Under the pieces are notes generated by a model. The model was not told the DNA's origin, searched no databases, and saw only the letters and a list, made by a program, of their open reading frames with translations. A program made the position numbers and the translations under genes. From Thermoplasmata archaeon (GTDB taxonomy: Archaea > Thermoplasmatota > JAKEGO01), in the NCBI GenBank assembly GCA_022615805.1, contig JAKEGO010000091.1, forward strand, positions 1-9,701: a stretch of 9,701 bases of DNA, in the 5' to 3' direction. Positions 6,353-9,701 of this stretch are shown here, in pieces (the stretch's first letter is position 1; every line of letters begins with the position of its first letter).

Positions 6353-6547
6353 ATGGCCGGAACTCTCATAATGACTCGACCTCCTCCGAACGAAGGGAAT
6401 CGAAAGGGTCCGAGGACCATAGCGGGTATATTGATCGTCATAGGTATCGGGATATTTACGTCCATCCGGTATGGGATAGGCATCGGATCGATATTGAAAA
6501 TGGCTGCGGCCCCGGTAGAGACGGTGGGAAGCCTGCGCCACTGTTGA
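6353..6547 (+). CDS. Small putative single-span membrane protein
   Basis: A 64-residue ORF that I do not recognise. It has a polar, proline- and lysine-rich N-terminal part (about 1-21), one hydrophobic, glycine-rich helix (TIAGILIVIGIGIFTSIRYG, 22-41, continuing into IGIGSIL) and a short tail ending in Cys. The repeated GIGI spacing could permit helix packing. Codon choice is unlike its neighbours (many ATA, GGT, TAT, TTG), and the 240 bases 6301-6540 are about 54% G+C by hand count, well below the rest of the window. There is no ribosome-binding site, but a TATA-like box at a leaderless spacing is present. An in-frame ATG at 6371 is an alternative start. A hairpin follows the stop. It could be a young, transferred or decayed gene, or chance. 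Confidence 0.38.
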   Translation: MAGTLIMTRPPPNEGNRKGPRTIAGILIVIGIGIFTSIRYGIGIGSILKMAAAPVETVGSLRHC

Positions 6548-6549
6548 AC

Positions 6550-6569
6550 GGGCGCATTCGCCCTTGTTT
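6550..6569 (+). terminator. Hairpin between convergent genes, possible terminator
   Basis: GGGCG (6550-6554), loop CATT, CGCCC (6559-6563) is followed by TTGTTT. It lies two bases after the stop of the small membrane ORF and just beyond the stop of the minus-strand nitroreductase fusion gene. The T-rich tail is on the plus-strand side, so it best suits rightward transcripts. Confidence 0.4.
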
Positions 6570-7411
6570 CACTTTCCCGGGAACCTCACGTATTCCGCGA
6601 GCTCCTTCCTGCTCGTCGGCGCGGGGACCGACTCCGGGTACCCGAGCGGTGTCACCGTGGCGACGTAATGGTCCCTCGGCACGCCGAGGAGGTCCTTGAC
6701 CTCGTCGCGGTCCATGTCCGCTATCCAGCAGGTGCCGAGCCCCCTCGCCCATGCGGCGAGGAGGAGGTGGTAGGCGGCGATGTCGCCGTCCTGCGTGTGC
6801 CTTTCGCTGGCCGCGGGGTCGGAGCAGACGGCGACTGCCAGCGGGGCCCTCGCGATGGGGGCACTGCTCTGCCCCCTCACCTGGCCGAGCTGGTCCAGCA
6901 GGTGGGCCTCCTCGACCAGGACGTAGTATGCTGGCTGGCTGTTCCTCGACGTGGGCGCGGAGCGGCAGGAGTCGAGGAGGGCGAGCACCTCGCTCTCCTT
7001 CGGCGGCACCTCGAGGAACTTGCGCACCGAGCGCCTCGTCGTGAGGAGCTCGAGGCCGTCCAGGTGCGGTCCCACCGGGCGGAGGAACGACTGGAACTCG
7101 ATTGGCCGGTCCTCGGGGTCGGCGGCGAAGAAGTGATGGATCATGTACTTCTGATTGTCCTTTGGCGGAGTGAGGGCGCGGTCACCCATCATGCCGTGCA
7201 TGGCGTCGACCTCCTCGGGAGAGCCGTAGAAGAAGGTGATCGTTCCTGCCATCTCCACCCTGTCGCGGGCGCAGAAGCCGAGGAGCATGTTCCCGTGCTT
7301 GAGGACGACGCAGTCTGGCTGTTCCAGCCATATGGTCATCCCGACCCTGTCCACGTAGAAGTCCCTGACCTTCCCGAGGGCGTTCGTACCGAAGAAGACG
7401 ATGCCGGACAT
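6569..7411 (-). CDS. VOC (glyoxalase-fold) domain fused to a nitroreductase domain
   Basis: A 280-residue protein with two domains. Residues 1-110 look like a vicinal-oxygen-chelate fold: FFGTNALGKVRDFYVDRVGM, then VLKHGNMLLGF, and a terminal strand RPIEFQSF carrying the usual Glu. The position that often holds the first metal-binding His is Gly3 (SGIVFF), so metal binding may be altered. Residues 120-280 are a nitroreductase: TTRRSVRKF (124-132) for FMN phosphate, APTSRNSQPAYYV (152-164), YHLLLAAWARGLGTCWI (214-230) and TPLGYPE (254-260). It would use FMN and NAD(P)H to reduce an unknown substrate. The frame extends to 7462, but ATG 7411 is chosen because a TATA-like box lies about 26 bases upstream and the VOC domain starts there; ATG 7417 is possible. 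Confidence 0.85.
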   Translation of the reverse strand: MSGIVFFGTNALGKVRDFYVDRVGMTIWLEQPDCVVLKHGNMLLGFCARDRVEMAGTITFFYGSPEEVDAMHGMMGDRALTPPKDNQKYMIHHFFAADPEDRPIEFQSFLRPVGPHLDGLELLTTRRSVRKFLEVPPKESEVLALLDSCRSAPTSRNSQPAYYVLVEEAHLLDQLGQVRGQSSAPIARAPLAVAVCSDPAASERHTQDGDIAAYHLLLAAWARGLGTCWIADMDRDEVKDLLGVPRDHYVATVTPLGYPESVPAPTSRKELAEYVRFPGK

Positions 7412-7432
7412 GGCCATGGCATGTCGTTTGCA

Positions 7433-7442
7433 TTGAAAAGGG
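7433..7442 (-). promoter_or_regulatory. TATA-like box for the VOC-nitroreductase gene
   Basis: The minus strand reads CCCTTTTCAA here, resembling the CCTTTTAT box of the RPA gene. Its centre is about 26 bases before the ATG at 7411 and 20 before the alternative ATG at 7417, which favours a leaderless start at 7411. Confidence 0.4.
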
Positions 7443-7479
7443 TTACCGAGCCCCGAGATCACGGCGGAAGCGGGGCGGA

Positions 7480-7517
7480 CGCGCTCGGCCGCGCGCCATG
7501 GTCGCGGCCAATGCGCG
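7480..7517. repeat. Diverged single copy of the palindromic repeat
   Basis: CGCGCTCGGCCGCG, a nine-base loop, then CGCGGCC and ATGCGCG. The stem is GGCCGCG (7487-7493) with CGCGGCC (7503-7509). It matches the heads of the tandem repeats at 8234-8450, and the seven bases before it (GGGCGGA, 7473-7479) are identical to those before the first tandem copy (8227-8233). Where the tandem copies have GACC/GGTC this copy has GGCC/GGCC, a paired change that keeps the stem. It lies between two divergently transcribed genes. Confidence 0.55.
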
Positions 7518-7556
7518 TTCCTCTATCCGCCGCATCGTTGGATGAGACCTGAATAG

Positions 7557-7566
7557 CCTTATATCG
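7557..7566 (+). promoter_or_regulatory. TATA box for the transglutaminase-like gene
   Basis: CCTTATATCG is the clearest TATA box in the window, with TTATAT at 7559-7564. Its centre is 27 bases before the ATG at 7589 and there is no ribosome-binding site, so the mRNA is probably leaderless. Confidence 0.6.
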
Positions 7567-7588
7567 GCATCCCGGCAATCGCTGGCCG

Positions 7589-8203
7589 ATGTTCACCCTG
7601 AAGGACGGCTGGACGCGGGAGCAGATCGAGGTGCTTGATGGCCTCGACACGCCGGCCCGGATACAGGCCTTCGTCGACGGCCTCCCCTACAATCCGGAGG
7701 AGAACGTCAAGTCGCCCAGGGCTGTGCTCGAGGTGGGGAACATGCATTGCGTGGAGGGGGCGTTCTTCGCCTTCGCGTGCCTGACGCATCACGGGTATAA
7801 TGCTGGCGTCATGGACTTCAGGGCGGTGAACGACGAGGAGCACATCCTCGCCGTGTACCGCTTACACGGGCGGTGGGGGTCCATCGGGAAGTCGAAGTTC
7901 CTCAACCTCGGCGGCCGCGAGCCCGTTTACCATTCGGAACAGGAGCTGGCGATGTCATACTTCCACTCCTACTTCAACGCAAGCGGCGAGAGGACGTTCC
8001 GAGGGTACCTCGTGGACGACATGTCCCGGTTCGGCGACGGCTGGTTCACGTCGGGAGACGACCTGAACTGGATGTCCGAGGAGCTGGGAGGGCTCGACCA
8101 CGCCATCCTCATCCCGGAGGACCTCGTCCTTCGCCTCACGCCGGTGGGCAGGAGGGCGATCGACGCGGCGCTGGGGGACACGCCGAGGGAGTGGGTGGTG
8201 TAG
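7589..8203 (+). CDS. Transglutaminase-like fold protein of unknown function
   Basis: A 204-residue soluble protein with no signal peptide or membrane helix. The core NMHCVEGAFFAFACLTHHGY (51-70) places C54 at the start of a hydrophobic helix, and H85 follows in DEEHILAVYR, then WGSIGKSKF (96-104) and REPVYHSEQELAMSYFHSYFN. A Cys opening a helix and a His on the next strand is the catalytic layout of transglutaminase-like cysteine enzymes, but the third residue (Asp or Asn) is not obvious, so catalysis is uncertain. The family match rests on recall of similar uncharacterised bacterial proteins with a GGHCLEGA core. It has its own TATA box, stands alone as a transcription unit and is flanked on both sides by the palindromic repeats. 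Confidence 0.7.
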   Translation: MFTLKDGWTREQIEVLDGLDTPARIQAFVDGLPYNPEENVKSPRAVLEVGNMHCVEGAFFAFACLTHHGYNAGVMDFRAVNDEEHILAVYRLHGRWGSIGKSKFLNLGGREPVYHSEQELAMSYFHSYFNASGERTFRGYLVDDMSRFGDGWFTSGDDLNWMSEELGGLDHAILIPEDLVLRLTPVGRRAIDAALGDTPREWVV

Positions 8204-8233
8204 GCGCGAACGTCGCGATGGAGGTTGGGCGGA

Positions 8234-8321
8234 CGCACTCGACCGCGCTTCGGTTGTGCGGTCAGCGCGCATCTCTCGGGTGCCACATCCAAGTCATTAT
8301 GTCACGTTCCCGGCCTGCCAA
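8234..8321. repeat. Tandem palindromic repeat, unit 1 (88 bases)
   Basis: The unit opens with the palindrome GACCGCGC (8241-8248), a seven-base loop TTCGGTT, and GTGCGGTC, followed by GCGCGC and a non-palindromic part containing GTGCCAC, GTCATT and GTCACG. By hand alignment it is about 78% identical to unit 2 over the full length. It lies 30 bases after the transglutaminase-like stop. Confidence 0.8.
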
Positions 8322-8410
8322 CGCGCTCGACCGCGCTTCGGCTGCGCGGTCGACGCGCGCCTCCCGTGTGCCACGTTCATGTCATTGCGTCACGGTCCCC
8401 GGTCTGCTTG
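8322..8410. repeat. Tandem palindromic repeat, unit 2 (89 bases)
   Basis: This copy has the strongest palindrome: TCGACCGCGC (8327-8336), a seven-base loop TTCGGCT, and GCGCGGTCGA (8344-8353), ten pairs, which CGCGC/GCGCG can extend past a one-base bulge. The tail repeats GTGCCAC, GTCATT and GTCACG of unit 1, so the conserved unit is larger than the palindrome. Confidence 0.8.
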
Positions 8411-8450
8411 CGCGCTCGACCGCGCCTCGGTTGCGCGGTCAACGCGCGCC
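8411..8450. repeat. Tandem palindromic repeat, unit 3 (partial, head only)
   Basis: Only the palindromic head is kept: GACCGCGC (8418-8425), loop CTCGGTT, GCGCGGTC (8433-8440), then AACGCGCGCC. It matches unit 2 at 37 of 40 positions by hand count. The sequence after 8450 no longer matches the unit tail. Stem starts in the three copies are 88 and 89 bases apart. Confidence 0.75.
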
Positions 8451-8520
8451 GCAATGGCGCCGCCCATGGCCGTCCGGGAAAGCTCGGACCACGTTGTTCT
8501 GCCCCTCGTTTCGCAATCAT
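8451..8520. other. Spacer between the repeats and the DUF362 promoter
   Basis: No gene is seen. The stretch has a partial palindrome around ATGGCGCCGCCCAT (8454-8467) and a five-pair hairpin GTCCG (8472-8476) with CGGAC (8485-8489). Neither resembles a known element. Confidence 0.3.
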
Positions 8521-8521
8521 C

Positions 8522-8531
8522 GTTAAATAAC
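8522..8531 (+). promoter_or_regulatory. TATA box for the DUF362 gene
   Basis: GTTAAATAAC is strongly AT-rich against its surroundings. The centre of TTAAATAA (8523-8530) is about 25 bases before the GTG at 8551, so transcription probably starts at that codon. Confidence 0.55.
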
Positions 8532-8550
8532 CGTCCGCAAGTGGGTATGT

Positions 8551-9684
8551 GTGGCTCCCGAAAAGCGCGTCTCCGATGTCGCCATCGTCCGGGCGGGGTA
8601 CGACGACATCGACATCGACGGGCTGTTGCGGCCCATCGGGGGCATGGCGCGGTACGTCGCGTCGGGGGCCAGGGTCCTCCTCAAGGTGAACCTCCTTTCG
8701 GCGGCGGAACCGCGAAGCGCGGTGACGACTCATCCAGCGGTCGTGGCAGCGGTGGCACGCGCGGTCATGGACGCGGGCGGCAAGCCGTTCATCGCCGATT
8801 CTCCGGCGGGGCGGTTCTCGAAGGCCGCGCTGCGAAAGGCCTACGAGAAGTCCGGGTACGCCCGTGTCGCGGAGGACCTCGGGATCGGTCTCAACCTCGA
8901 CACCGACAGTCACGTCAGGAGGGTCCCGATACCGAGCCGGGTGCGGAGCGTGAGGGTCTGCGACTTCGTGACCGGAGCCGACGCGATCATCGCCCTGCCG
9001 AAGCTGAAGACGCACTCGTACCAGGTGATGACCCTCGCCACCAAGGTGATGTACGGCATCGTCCCCGGCCTGGAGAAGGCCCGCCTCCACGCCGTATACC
9101 CGAGGAGAGCGGCGTTCGCCGATATGCTCCTCGACGTCCTCTCGGTGGCGCCGCCCGGACTGTTCGTCCTCGACGGCATCCTCGCCATGCAGGGCGAGGG
9201 GCCGGGCAGCGGCACGCCAGTGGAGACCGGCGTCCTCATGGCGTCAACGGACGCGGTGGCGATGGATGCAGCGGTGTGCGAGATGCTCGGCATCGGGCCG
9301 ATGGGCGTGCCCACGCTCCGGAGGGCAAAGGTGCGCGGCATGTGGCCCGGCGAGGTCAGATACCCGCTCATGTCTCCCGGGGACGTCCGCTACGAGGGGT
9401 TCAGGCTCCCGACCTCCGCGGGAAGGCTCGCAAAGGGCAGTGGCCGCAGGCCGAGGCGTTTCCCCACCGTCAATACGAGGTGCACCGCCTGCGGCGCCTG
9501 CGAGGAGATCTGCCCCAAGGGCGCGGTCGCCGTCAGGGACGTGTCCATCGCGTCGGAGGAAGGCCCCAACGGACAGGGCTCGAGGCGTGCGGTCGTCGAC
9601 CTGGGGAAGTGCATCCAGTGCTACTGCTGCCACGAGGTGTGCCCGGAGAGGGCGATCGAGCTCAGATCGGTCCAGAAGTCCTGA
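8551..9684 (+). CDS. DUF362 protein with C-terminal two-[4Fe-4S] ferredoxin domain
   Basis: A 377-residue iron-sulfur protein. DUF362 covers about 8-290, with VLLKVNLLS (42-50), TTHPAVVAAVARAVMDAGG (59-77), IADSPAGRF (81-89), LPKLKTHSYQVMTLATKVMYG (149-169) and LDGILAMQGEGPGSG (207-221). The C-terminal part has two cluster motifs, C311-x2-C314-x2-C317-x3-C321-P and C354-x2-C357-x2-C360-x3-C364-P, predicting two [4Fe-4S] clusters for electron transfer. No signal peptide or membrane helix is visible, so it should be cytoplasmic. The biochemical role of DUF362 is not firmly known. The start is GTG at 8551, supported by a TATA box 25 bases upstream; an ATG at 8547 is out of frame. The partner gene may lie past the window end. 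Confidence 0.88.
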   Translation: MAPEKRVSDVAIVRAGYDDIDIDGLLRPIGGMARYVASGARVLLKVNLLSAAEPRSAVTTHPAVVAAVARAVMDAGGKPFIADSPAGRFSKAALRKAYEKSGYARVAEDLGIGLNLDTDSHVRRVPIPSRVRSVRVCDFVTGADAIIALPKLKTHSYQVMTLATKVMYGIVPGLEKARLHAVYPRRAAFADMLLDVLSVAPPGLFVLDGILAMQGEGPGSGTPVETGVLMASTDAVAMDAAVCEMLGIGPMGVPTLRRAKVRGMWPGEVRYPLMSPGDVRYEGFRLPTSAGRLAKGSGRRPRRFPTVNTRCTACGACEEICPKGAVAVRDVSIASEEGPNGQGSRRAVVDLGKCIQCYCCHEVCPERAIELRSVQKS

Positions 9685-9701
9685 ATCCTCGAGAGGCGCG
9701 G

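Noticed and set aside
6227..6541. Minus-strand 104-residue frame through the low-GC pocket
   Set aside because: It overlaps the end of the flavin reductase gene, is rich in Ser, Arg and Tyr without a domain-like pattern, and has no promoter-like box; the plus-strand small ORF is the better candidate.
8234..8450. CRISPR array
   Set aside because: The repeat period is 88-89 bases, the sequence between palindromes is itself conserved, there are only three copies, and no cas genes are near.
1..9701. tRNA or rRNA genes, insertion sequences, integrase genes
   Set aside because: I looked for cloverleaf arms, conserved rRNA segments, transposase motifs and long terminal inverted repeats and saw none.

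Overview
The window reads as chromosomal DNA from a high-GC archaeon. The best guess is a Thermoplasmatota member, perhaps near Methanomassiliicoccales, but the lineage is inferred and not proven. The archaeal evidence is an archaeal-type RPA single-stranded DNA-binding protein, an Ogg2-type 8-oxoguanine glycosylase, a two-cysteine (type II) free methionine sulfoxide reductase, and AT-rich TATA-like boxes about 25-27 bases before several start codons (leaderless transcripts). Other genes carry GAGGTG/GGAGGG ribosome-binding sites. Arginine is often encoded by AGG, and third codon positions are strongly G/C.

Layout. Bases 1-233 may hold the 3' end of a membrane-anchored surface protein, converging on an RPA gene (166-939, minus). 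A divergent copper-exporting P1B-ATPase (1061-3517) follows. After it, on the plus strand, come an AhpD/carboxymuconolactone decarboxylase-like protein (3551-3898), Ogg2 glycosylase (3912-4562), a thioredoxin-type arsenate reductase (4667-5098), free methionine-(R)-sulfoxide reductase (5085-5585) and a flavin reductase-like FMN protein (5748-6284). A small low-GC membrane ORF (6353-6547) lies before a minus-strand VOC-nitroreductase fusion (6569-7411). The end of the window has a transglutaminase-like protein of unknown role (7589-8203) and a DUF362 protein with two 4Fe-4S motifs (8551-9684).

Taken together, most of the middle genes handle metal, oxidative or redox stress: copper export, peroxide or thiol chemistry, repair of oxidised guanine, arsenate reduction, repair of oxidised methionine, and flavin-dependent reduction. 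They look like two or three short co-directional transcription units and not one regulon; no dedicated regulator gene is visible.

Two non-coding elements stand out. Bases 5604-5695, between the methionine sulfoxide reductase and the flavin reductase, fold into one long segmented stem-loop with four helices and asymmetric purine-rich internal loops, a candidate structured RNA or leader element. Bases 8234-8450 carry two full and one partial copy of an 88-89 base tandem repeat headed by a GC-rich palindrome; a diverged copy lies at 7480-7517 on the other side of the transglutaminase-like gene, with paired changes that keep the stem.
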